Origin: Phoronis australis | Taxonomy: Eukaryota; Phoronida; Phoronidae | Direction: 5' to 3' | Assembly (NCBI GenBank): GCA_002633005.1 | Contig: NMRA01001246.1 | Location: forward strand, 1 to 35,522 | DNA length: 35,522 nt | Shown: in pieces, positions 13,201 through 25,200 of the stretch | How the letters are laid out: every line of letters begins with the position of its first letter | How positions within the stretch are numbered: the first letter of the stretch is position 1 | Position numbers and translations under genes: made by a program | The notes under the pieces: model-generated | The model's input: the letters and a program-made list of their open reading frames with translations, nothing else | What the model was told of the DNA's origin: nothing | The model's database searches: none

Positions 13201-16200
13201 TTACCGAATACGCTTGCGAATTGTCATTTTCCTGTTGGCCTATAGAAAAATGCAGCGATCAAAATGATGTATTCCCTTTGTTTGCATTTGATTTGTTTGT
13301 GTGTGTAACTATTTTTAGAGCTTTCTTAAGAAGGCCTTTGAACACTTTTAAGGTTTGTGTTAACCTGTCTATGAACAAAAGTTCCACATGCAAGAAAAGT
13401 ATGTTTTTAATTGTAGCTAGCTGGATAAGAATTTGCTATGCACAAGATTAGAGAATAAACAATTATCAGTGTATTTAACAACAAAATGGCAAACTGGACA
13501 AGCACATAAATACTGATAAAAAGAAACAACATTTAAAGTCCAAAATCAGGCATATCAAGTACTGAATTTCTGAATTAGGCTCAATTCATCTCAGGTTATT
13601 GCTGAAGGATTGCTTTTCACTTTGTCCAAAGGTAAAATAGACGGTCAGGTGGTTGGTTTAAGTCGTTTTTTCTCACCTGTAACAGAATAGTCGGAAGTAT
13701 TAACAAAATCATAAAAGAAAACACAAGACGAACCTACTTTTGTTAGGCAGAACATACTTGACGTTCCATCTTCCTGTTTATATGTAGAAACAAATAACCT
13801 TTGTACCCAATTCTTATTTAATATCTGAATTGAAATATGTGGAACAGGCTAAAAGTGATTTAACAATGTGTATTTTTCATGACTCTTAAATTCTGCTTCT
13901 GATCTCAACAAGTAAAATCATTATAGGTGTCAATTTTTATGCCAATGCAATGATACCACATTTACTGAATTAAGGCTTGTTCAATGTTGATTCGGTAACT
14001 AATCTGGTAGTCCTGGGGTTGGGATCCACTATAAAATAAGGAAAGTCACTCATCTAGAGATTTTTGTTGAACACAGCATAGTTTTGAAGAAAAACTGCTG
14101 TGAAAAGTCACCTTTGACTTCTGAGCGTCACGTACCATACACCTCTTATATTGGGCGCACTGCCACCTAGAACAATATGAACATGTGGTGCACGACTACC
14201 CGGTATCTGAGTCCCGAGTGAGTTTCCTAAAACAAACACTTAGTTCTACTCAATAAACCCGTTATTCAGCGGGGTAACTGGTGGGGATAACATCACGGAG
14301 CGATGTCCATAGAAACTGTTTGCTAAAAACTTACCAATTAATGTTATGTAGTCTCCCAATGAAAATGCATAGAACACACACGGGGCTTCGGCATCCACAC
14401 ACTTTTTGTCAGTTGGTTGACCCTTTTGACCGCAATTGTACACGAATATAGTAACATTAGGTCTTTTGCGAATTTGTGACCACCTGTCGAAGACTTGCAC
14501 CAGGGAAAATAGCAATAATAAGGCTTATCGCGACAATTCCATCTTTACCAGTTGTTTACATGCAGACAGCGACGCATGCGTAATTCAATCACTACTAGTA
14601 CAGCAGCGACACCGCGAGGAGAATTCTCTGAATAGCCCCATCGGTGCAACTGAATTCTCAATAGGCAACAGGCACACCACAAGTTGTCGTTGTTAGTTTA
14701 GTCTACTGTTACTCCCTTGTAACTGACTGTGTCTGTGTATCATTACTTGTCGTTAGGCCTTGCAAGGTGGCCACTGTTTTTCTTCTGATGATGGTGTTTC
14801 AATAAATGCCAAACATGTCAAGACATTTTAAATCCGTCATTGTTTTTAATAATTCCATTATGAAAAATGGATTTCGTCTTTTGGGCAACTTAAGACTGTT
14901 TTAAACAGAACTTTTGCAGCGAACTGATTGCACAAAATATAAAGCGTGTGATAAACATTACGAAAGAAGCAGGTTCGCATGCGAACGTTGTGGACATCAA
15001 ACAAGTACGTTATTTAGCGTAGCTTTCAAGATGGAAGCGTGGTGGAGTAATAAAAGAACACGAGCCCGCTGATATATAGGTCGTGAGTTCGATCCTTGCA
15101 AACAGCAATATTGCGGTTAAACGATTTAAATGCTTTAAAACAATAGTTGTTAGTTTGTCGATTTACAAAAATTGAACAGAGTGAAGATATTCTGAATGAT
15201 CAATAAATGATGTCCATGCACATACTCAGTGTTATCATACATGAATAATTCGTTTGAGCGTATTTTACCTATATTTCGCCATAAATTGCTGAGCATTCAA
15301 GCTTTTGAGAATAACTCCGTTTTCTTCAGTGAACCACATGTCGTCACCAGTGTTGTCATTCATCGAGCCGCACATTCCTTCGGTGTTTCCATGGTCTACG
15401 AGAGATGGCGTTATGTACACTTGCAGCCAAGTTCTCTGCTGTGTCACCTTGACTATTGTACCTGACGGCATGTGAACCTGAAGCAGAAAATATTGCTGCA
15501 TTTATATATGTATTTTGTTGTATTTTTAATATGTACATTCTTCTATAAAGTCTGATGTATGTGTGTATGTTTGTGTGTATATACTGCATGTGTGAAATTG
15601 CATGTACATGTAGGCATGCATGCTTGCATGTATTTGATGTTTTGAAACCCAGACATAATGTTTTAGTGCTTTCTGGGCTTAACGCTTATTACATTGTATT
15701 TTTCGTAATCAACATTAAAAAAACAAAAACACTGACGTGCTCCTTAAACGTGATCGGCTGAATTGAATTTATTTCGATGCAAATGAATGGAAATTTTTAT
15801 TATAAAATGTTGTAGAACTAAATGAAATACATAGGTATTACGAAATACGGATATTATTTATGACAACAAAGTACATTAGTACCTCAGGCGATAATTTCCC
15901 AAAATCCACGAGGGCTCTAAATAAGGGGGATAACGACTAGAACATTTAATAATCTATTTATACCACATACTGAGCAAGAACCATTGTAATGAATTGACCT
16001 ACTTTTCTCGACTCGCCTCTGCTTTGAAACTACTTCCTATGTCAGAAGCCCGGGGGTCAGACGTCATGACCTTTTACGAAACGCCGAGTTATTCTCGGTA
16101 ATATAATGTTTTTGCTCAAAACCAGTTGGAATTTTAAAGAAAACAGAAATAAAATGAACCTATAAAATAATTTTTTTAAGCATCTAATCTAGCTTACTAC

Positions 16201-19200
16201 ACTTCTTATCATGATGAGCTTGCACCGTGAAAATGTCGTCTGCTAAAGTAAGTTACCGCTGGTTACTGAGTATAATTTTAATGAATTCCAACGTAATTAA
16301 TCGACCTACCTTTCTCGGCTCGCCTCTGCTTTGTAACTATTTCCTATTTAAGAGGCCCGGGAGTCAGAGGTCATGACCTTTTACGAAACGACGAGTTATT
16401 CTCATTAATAAGTTTTTGCTCAAAAACCGTTGAAAATTTAAAAAAACATAAATAAAATGAACATGTGAAATAACTATTTAAGCAACTAGTCTAGGTTACT
16501 ACACTTTTTATCATGCTGAGCTCGCACCGTGAAAATGTCGTCTACTAAAGTATGTTACCACTGGTTACTGAGTATAATGTCCAAGGCAAAGAATCCCGAA
16601 GACATGTTCAACACATTTGAACTAGAGATCGATGATTTACAAGGGAGAGAAAATGACCGATAAATTTTAATGAATTAAAGATGTCGTCTTGATTGGAATT
16701 GTGCGTCTTATTTTTTATGATGTACTAATGTCGGTACAAAGCGGTATGCGAAAATGTAATTATTGCAAGTCCACATTAAACTATTCTAGTTTCACATTTC
16801 ATGACGTCATTTGGTAAATGACGCGGCGGTAAAGTCGACGGCTCGAAAACTAGCGGTCTGGGGGTCCCGCCAAAATGTTATTCAACACGCGTTGAATAAT
16901 TAAACGGATTATTTAACAGTTCTATTGGCCATGTTAGGCTAATGTTTTGGCTTAATTGTACTTAAATGAGGACGCGGAGTAATGGCGTGTTCAATATAGC
17001 GCATTGTATTTACATTCATACGCACAGTTGGAATAAAATGACAGCTTTAATTCAGTAAACTTTATCAGTCATATTCGCTCGCTTCTAAATCATCGATCTC
17101 CAGTTGTGAGAACTTGCCGTCAGGATCCTTTAACTTGGACATTATACTGAGTAACCATTGGTAACCTACTTTAGTTGACGACATTCTCACCGTGGAAGCT
17201 CAGCATGATATGATGTTTAGCAAGCTAGACTAGTTGCTTAAATTTTATTTTATCGATACACTTTATTATTATTTCAACAAGAATGACTCGGCGTTTCTTA
17301 AGTAAAAGCTCAAGACCTCCAACCGCAGGTCTGCTACATAGAAAGTAGTAACAAACCTGAGTCGAGTCGCGAAAGCTAGATCGATTCATTGGGATGTTTA
17401 TCGTTCAGTATAACGCCCCTCCGGCAATAATTCTACAAAACCACAAGGGCTTTAGATTACTGGGGATAACGACTTTGCCATGTGATAATCTGTGTACAAA
17501 TAATTTTGTGACTCAGTTTAGCGATTTCGCGCAAGATTCATAACCATGGATGATCATGATACCAAAATCTGGAGATAAAGGTATCCTCGCATACGAAAAC
17601 CAGCATTAGCAAAATCGCCCTAGGTTTCGCAATTGAAATTGTACATTTGTAAGAATGCTAAACGAAGGTCAAGCTAATCTGGTCACATCAATATAACGAA
17701 TCTGTAATTTTTGATGGGATCATTTGTTTTCAAATACCGTTCCTGACTGATTTTATTATAGTGACGGGTCTGGTCATATATCTTGCAAGCTGAGTGTTGT
17801 CGGTAACATGTCTTGATAACCGGCAACGCTCGCTGACCGCCTGACAGACTACATATAAATCTTATCAATATTTCAGTTTGCAACCTATGGTTTGTTGGTA
17901 GGCCCTTCATTGAGGTTCATTGGCAACACGGTGTTTGTTAGTAAAATGACCGCCGTTGAAGGGAGTGAATAACTAAAGCTTGATTGATTATTTATTTGAT
18001 AAAATATTATATTGCTAGTCACTCGTGACTAGCAATATGGAACGTGCCTCCAACCCTTAAGCTCTCATGGGCAAATGTTTTGGTCGTAGTAATAGTAAAC
18101 AACAAAAACATTTTTTGAATTTCTAGGCGTTTGTTAAGAAGACATAATCAGTTCATGGTCGGAAAACGCAATTTGAGACTTATTTTGGATTGACTACTTG
18201 AAATTTGACAAAAGTTAAGCAAAATCTGTTGTGTTTTCGCGCATTCACTAATAATCGCCAAGTACAGTTTGGTTACAACTCTAAAAGAAAGAGTTTTTTA
18301 ACTCGAGACTAAATCCCTATGTCAATTCAGTATTTTTAGTGTTCCTACACACTCTTGTTTGACATCCCTACGCAAAGACCAATTATTGTCTATCACTAAT
18401 GGACGAATGTTTTGGTCGCTGTAGTAGTAAACAATGAAAGTATGTTTTTGTATTTCTAGGCATTTTTAAGAAGACATAATCAGTTCATGGTCGAAAAAAG
18501 CAATTTGAAATTTATTTTGGATTGACTACTTGGAGTTCGACAAAAGTTAAGCAAAATCTGTTGTGTTTGCGGAGTTTCGTTATTAATCGCCAAGTCCAAT
18601 TTGGCTACAACGGAGGTTTTTAACTCGAGACTAAATCCATATGTCAATTCAGTACTTTTTAACGTTACTCCACACTCTTGTTCGACATCCGACGCATAGA
18701 CTTTTTGTCTATCATTGCTCAAAGAGACAATGAAGACGTTCATCAACGGTATACAGAGAACAGAAACCTAACGACACATACTTTGTCTTCGTATAGTACT
18801 TCTTCGGGTAAAATGACCCTAACTTAACTCAATGAGAAATCCAACTTCAAAAGTTTCACAATTCGATAAATCACCAGGAGATCAGTTTGATTTAGCGGTT
18901 ATTAAGGCAGTAATTGTTCTGTTCCAGACACACAATAGGACTTTAAATCAGATTTCCTGATAAACAGGACTCTTAACCATAGAGAGACTTGTAGATGTCT
19001 ATTTAAAACTTAGACCCTCTCTTATTCTCTCTCAACCTCGCTCAACCTCTCTAACATACCTCTATTGTTCCCCCGTTGTTTTTTTGCACCAGCTTGGTTC
19101 CCCTGCCGTAAGAACTACTACAGGATCCTTTCTGAGTTATACTAAGTCTTTGCTTGTGTCCTGCACCGCCGTGGCTTATCTCAACTCTACTTTTCTTGCA

Positions 19201-22200
19201 CCGCTCGATCACAAAAATATCGGTTGCGGATCGCACCGCCACCCCACAGTTGCAAGTCGCTGAACTAGTGCCGGGGCATCGTTGCAACAAAGATTGTACC
19301 TTGAAATGCGCAATAAAAACAATGTAATGATGATTTAATTCAAACTTAGAACTGAATTAGAGTCTACTGAAGTAACAACACCCGGAAAACTGAAGACATC
19401 CACCAAACATGGTTTGAGATCGCAAACTGTTGATAAACACATACATGTACATGTAAAATAGCATAGAAATTCCACATTTTAAACTCAGTTGATCATAGCA
19501 TTGACTCACCTCAAACGGATACTTTTTGTTTCTGTACAATAGAAACACTCCTTCAAGATGTCCATCGTATCGTCTAGAAATAAACTAAGCTGTGAGAACT
19601 ACTTTACCGTTATGCAGAAGCCTATATTGGGCTGACTTGGGGGCATTGTTGTATCTCAGAGATGGTTGATTGGAATCATAATCTTTCAGATATCACGTTT
19701 ATGCAGTGTTCTTAAAAACTCTTTAGGGCTTGTCTTGAAATTGTTTCACTTTTACACGAGGTCTATCAAAAATAGGACTTCTATGATCGTCATGAAAAAC
19801 CGTGAGAGTTTAATAAAACAAAACGAAATAATATCTTAGAAAACTTTAACTACAAAGTTTTTGATGTGTTACCTTTAACATTTATATCGATTAAAACTTA
19901 ACTACGCTATTGATACACGTTATTATTTTTCTTTCATTATACGTTTCTTTTTTCCAAATTTTACTAATCAGGCATGGTCACATGACCCAATAAATAACAG
20001 GCTGGTAAAAAGTCATTTTTTTTCCGAATTTCTACTCTAAGAAATTATACATTCACTCAGTTAAAATCTGATATTTTGAGAATGCAGACTTGTCTATAAG
20101 ATGCTACATAACCGTAAACGAGTGTTGGTTTCACATCGTCCTACCCTTATTTCGTTGAGATATGTATATGTATTGATATGGATAGAGATATATTATATAA
20201 CTTTAATTCAATCATTTTGAAGTCTGTGACTCATAGCTGACGTACGTTGGCGTAAGAAAAAAGGAGGATGTCGACCCTTTTCTGGATGTTTTTGGACGAA
20301 TAATGCTTTACCACAGAATCACTTTCTAAAACACATATTAGGTTAATTCGTCCTTGCATATTTTAGGGCCAATAGATCCTTTGAAATGACAAGTAAATTG
20401 AAGAAAAAGTGCCTGTCCTTCGTAGTAAAACATTTCCAGGCTGGTGATTCATTGCTCTTCAACGTTCCAGAAATTGCTTTAGCATCAATGAGTTTTAGAA
20501 TTCGTTTGTTTACTATGGCGTTGTTTCGACTTTTTGGACTAGTCAAAAACAATTAAAATCCAAATCAAAAACAATTATAATTTGAATTACTAAGCCCTTT
20601 GACAGGAGCAACACAGAGCGTTGAAATGCGCCCACGAATGTATCGCAAATGGATTGCTTTTAGGGTTGTTTATTTGTGTCAAAATTTTATGAAAATCCGT
20701 TGAGGACCTTTGAAGATACAGAGATAAACGTAACACAAAGAAAATCGTTGTCAGCCGTCCACTTCATAGTCAAAACATACATGCCAATTTTCACAATTAT
20801 CCTGAAAGCGATTTGGTTGATAGAGGGGTGGACGTCAAAAAGCAGACTCGAAAACAGTAAAAATGGCCACTAGATGGCGCAAAATACTTCAAATCCATCC
20901 GAAAACCAGAGGATAGCATCATCTCACTAATAGACGACTATATCCCAAATTTTGTGGAAATGTGCCGAGGACCTTTAAAGATAGAGAGGTAAATGTAGAA
21001 AATTAAATTGCCACTAGGGGGAGCACCAGTAGTCCCATCCCTGCGAAAGTCGTCGTTGTCCGTTGTCAACATCATATAAATATACTTGCTAAATCTAATA
21101 AAGATCCTGCAAACGGTTCAGGAGATACAGCCATGGGCGCAAAAAAACTGCCACTAGGACTCTTCACAGTATTCGAAGTCGTCGACGACAGCCATACTTT
21201 TCATAGTAAGAACATACATGCCAATTTTCACAATCATCCTTCAAGCGGTTTGGTTAATAGAGGGGTGGACGTCAAAGAACAGACTCGAAAATAGTAAAAA
21301 TGGCCACTAGGTGGCGCAAACTACGTTGAATCCATCCGAAAACGAGAGGATAGTGTCATCTCACTAATAGATGCCTATATTCCAAAGTTTGTGAAAATCC
21401 GTTGAGGACCTCCGAAGATACAGAGGTAAGCGTAAAAAAATTGCCACTAGTGGGCACACCCGTACTCTTAGAGGTCCGAAATTTGTCGTCATCCATTGTC
21501 AGCTTGATAGGAACACATCTGCCAAATCTCATCAAGATGTTGTCAGAGGTTTAGGAGATACAGCTGCGGACGACAGACGCCGGACGCCCGGACGCCGGAC
21601 GCCCGGACAATATGCGACCACATATAAATATGTGGGCGCATAAAAATCATCACCCGGTCATGGAACCGGTCAATTGTAATTCTTCTAGACTTCCCTGGAA
21701 CATCATGGATGTAACCGTTGTCGGGTTGTGGGAGCACACCGATTTACCCAAACGTGAAATTTTGAAAAATCACTAAATTGCACCCGTGGTAACCTGAACA
21801 TAAAAAATCAAAGACCTGTAAAATTTTTAATTTAGGTTCCTATTTTTTAGTCCAAATTGTGTCATGGTAGTGGCAAATACGTCATCACTTAACATTCGAA
21901 TAGGGTGTGTGGCTTTAAGAATTAGAAAGTTTCAAGTATGACAGGATTGAAACAAATTATTCGGGTGAAAAGTTTTTTGACATAAGTGAAAAGATACAAG
22001 TACCACAGCGGAAACCTAATGGAATGTGCTGTTAAAATGTGCGAGGCAAATGATGGACCACGAAATATGAAGTTGTTTTCTTTGAAGCCAAGATCATCGA
22101 TGCCCACACTAAAACATGTGAGAAAAGCAGAACGAAAACAAGTAATCGACAGTCACAGCCGCTATGTGACTCGGCCTTTTTGCCAAAAGTATATTTTGTC

Positions 22201-25200
22201 GACGAGTTACATCTTCTGCGATGTAAACCCGAAAGTATTGATCCTCCTCTGGCATTTGGGGATCCCCCAAGTGGCCAACACATTATCTCTATTTTACAGA
22301 ACGTCTTATAGGAGATATGCAACTCCTTAGATTTCATTTTTATTCTAAATGACAGAGTGAAAGCGAAAGCATTGGATTATTCCGGCTCGGTGACTGCCAC
22401 GTGCCAGGTTTCGTGTAAGTCTCTGCCGTTTCAACCAAACTGTGAATCATAGATCTCTGAACTTTGACAGGTTGCGATGCAAAACAAAAGAAATGGCGAG
22501 TGGCAAATGTATGCCTTTGCTATCAGCAAAAATTAATCACAGTCATTTATTTATTAAATTCTATGTTCTTTCAAATAAAAACGTCGTTTCGTACTACATT
22601 TCAACGTATACTGGTTAGGGCCGTTGACCACTGACCTTTGTAAATCCGAACAAAAGTCCAGTGTGCAATAGGTGTACAGTGTACGTGACGCAAATCATCT
22701 TATGGTATGAAGTAAGTAAAAAGGGACAAATTTCATCGTGATACTAAATATGCTCAAGCTTCAGCCACAAACAGTTCTTCTACACATTTGGCACACTACA
22801 TCAATAAGTAAGAAAACGTCAGTACCTCGACTGCCACTACACAGATATCCGAACCTGTCCCGGCTCAGATCAGTTGGCTTTGAACACGATGTACTTACCT
22901 ACCGTCGAATGTTGTGATCACGGGGTCATGCGTTGAAGAACAATAACGGTTTAGTGTTTTCGCTTCATCTTGGTCCCTAATCATGACCTACCATTAAAGC
23001 GGAATTGATTGCAATTTTGACAAGACACGGCTAGATCATGGACGGTGCAGCACTGAAGAAATTGGGGGCAGCTATAGCCCCCCAGTCCCCTATGGTGCGC
23101 CGCCCATGTTGATGAAGAATGTGGAGTGCAGTTGCAGTAATGGGATAGCTACAAAAATGTTTTACCGTTTTGTAGTTACACAACGTTATCACACATAGGA
23201 GATTATACGGCCGTCAAATAACTTGCTTTCAAATTACATCATTTTTGGCCATAGTACGATTTAAAAAATGGACAATCGTCACACGAATAAAAAAAATCTT
23301 GTTAACTCAACGTTTCGTCTATTCATATTCTGTGCCCTGTTTAGCTGGCTAAAAAGAAAAAGCGAATTCGGGACTTTTTTTCTTATAAAGCAGTCTTAAA
23401 TCTTGCTTTAACATTATAGAACTTGTTTTATGAAGAACATACAAACTGTCAACGTTCAATTTTACTTGGGCTGGACAACGCTTAAATTCCAAACCGGCCC
23501 AGGGGAATTCCACTCAAAATGATCGGTCGCGTGACAAACAGTGATCATTTCCGGTAAGAGCATCGCATTTAAACCAGCTGTTGGATTTGGCTCTTTGCTC
23601 GTTAAAGACATGTAAATATGCATAAGTGACTTCTAAACAGGCCGAAATTTAGCGTTAATGTACTTCATTTCATCTTCCGTCATTATTGTTTAGTAACTAC
23701 ATGTTCATGTGCATGCGTACAATGAATTTGCACGTGTTCTGCTCACGATAAAGAGAGGCTAACCAGATCTAGAAGCTATACAAGTTTAAGATATCACTGA
23801 TGTGATAGTGGGATGTTTTATGTATTTCAGAAATAATAAGTGTATGTAAAAGTTTAGTGTTTACGGGATTCAAATCAGGGTTGTTGAGCTTGAGTGCGCG
23901 GGAGAGTAGAGGTGATGTACAGCGGCCATAATGTGTCTGTCTGTGTGTGGCCCTACATGTATCTGGGTGAAGACATCAGCTAGTGTTGTTTAGTTAAACC
24001 TTGCTATACTTTTGACACTTTAGTAATATGGACTATTTTACATTTCAGTTAAGTGAGAATCTGACTCACATTGATTTAGTAGGTGTTTCCTTATTTATCC
24101 TTGTGTATTTACATAGAATGTGTAAATTGGTTAGTAATACAGATGAATTGCAAATCAAGTGTTTCTTTGGTCTAATAATGTTGCAAACGTATATAAATCA
24201 TATACTGTTCGTTTCAACCTGGTTCTCTTCTATTGTAAATATTGTTATACACTTCCTGAACACTTTTGTTATATCTTATGAAATATATAATTACCGAAAC
24301 GTCTTCCACTACGTAATCAAGCCATGCTGGGTGAGAACTTTCTGAGTGCCGGAAGGTGTGATTAGACGAGGTTGTAGACAGTTTCAGCGTAGCTTTGCGG
24401 TTAAAAGCAACTTGTCCATCTACCGAGGCTTTTACTGTGACGGTGAATTTTCCATGGACGTTTTTGTCCCACATGTAGTTCTTGTCTTTTTGATCTTTTA
24501 AAATAAACTTTTTCTCACAGCTGTCCATCGTATTTAATGACTTGGGAACAAAGCCAGTAATACATAGTTGTTTCTCGTCTTTTTCTAAGACCTGTACTTC
24601 AAAGTCTATTGCGCACCCATCTCCGTCTTTGACAGGGTCACAGTTCACGTTAATCATTGGAATTGTAGATGCGAACTGGACGTCAGCGTTTTCCCCTTCC
24701 CTCACATCGATGTGTTTTGTTACAACCTAAAGCGTAAGACGTACACTGTATCACTTATGCATAGACATTAAGTGATAAGTGCTGACTGCAAGTGAACGCT
24801 TCATAAATTAGTTCATCAACTGAAATAAAATTAGACATACCGATCACTGCATGACTATGAATTTACCATTCTTCTCAACAGTACTTTTCGATGGTACATA
24901 CATTATAAAGTTGGTGATTAAGTGTTGCAGCCTGATTCTGGTGACCTAGATGCAAAGAATAATGGGGCAGTCTCAGAAGGAAAACGATTACACCGAAATT
25001 GGACCGAAATTAAAAATACCACAGAATACCCAAAATTGCTCTGCTGTAGCAGCCGACAACTCTTTGCCGCTTAGCCAAAAACGATGTTAGAAAATTTTGA
25101 TTATTCCCTTTGTTAAGATTTTTTACCAAATTAACTCTCAAAAAGTAAGACATTTTTTAAAAACTGCAGTCTTATTCGCATATCGCTCGGTACTCGAAAA

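Larger units (their letters stand above)
10882..15268 (-). other. 4.4-kb intron between VWD end and basic-site exon
   Basis: The phases of the flanking exons fit exactly (AG plus G makes Arg). It contains a CAA-rich simple repeat (10922-10951), a candidate cryptic exon (14335-14483) and a tRNA-like SINE remnant near 15040-15105. About 11,100-14,200 shows no domain or clear repeat; scattered short frames there look random. Confidence 0.6.
15478..19059 (-). other. 3.6-kb intron within the VWD domain
   Basis: It separates two VWD exons with matching phase 0. It contains a TG-rich stretch (15550-15600), the three-copy module at 15987-17395 and the tandem duplication at 18060-18720. No VWDE exon is missing here: TIE joins directly to VHMPSGT. 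Confidence 0.6.
19574..22898 (-). other. 3.3-kb intron inside the VWD opening
   Basis: Splits the Arg codon right after TFDG. It holds the dispersed tandem repeat at 20676-21642. A stretch at 21986-22330 is open on both strands but has no recognisable domain. The remainder is AT-rich and featureless. Confidence 0.55.

Noticed and set aside
13173-13451. 92-codon plus-strand frame
   Set aside because: Non-ATG start, no domain, AT-rich, within the long intron; most likely chance.
15040-15105. Functional tRNA gene
   Set aside because: Only a B-box-like half is visible, with no acceptor stem or A box; treated as a SINE remnant.
21986-22330. 114-codon plus-strand and 101-codon minus-strand overlapping frames
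   Set aside because: Neither shows a domain, signal peptide or splice sites consistent with an exon; open on both strands by chance or as repeat debris.
24028-24345. 105-codon hydrophobic plus-strand frame resembling a small membrane protein
   Set aside because: Overlaps the well-supported minus-strand exon 24295-24726, lies in AT-rich DNA that yields Phe/Ile/Tyr by chance, and has no homologue I recognise.
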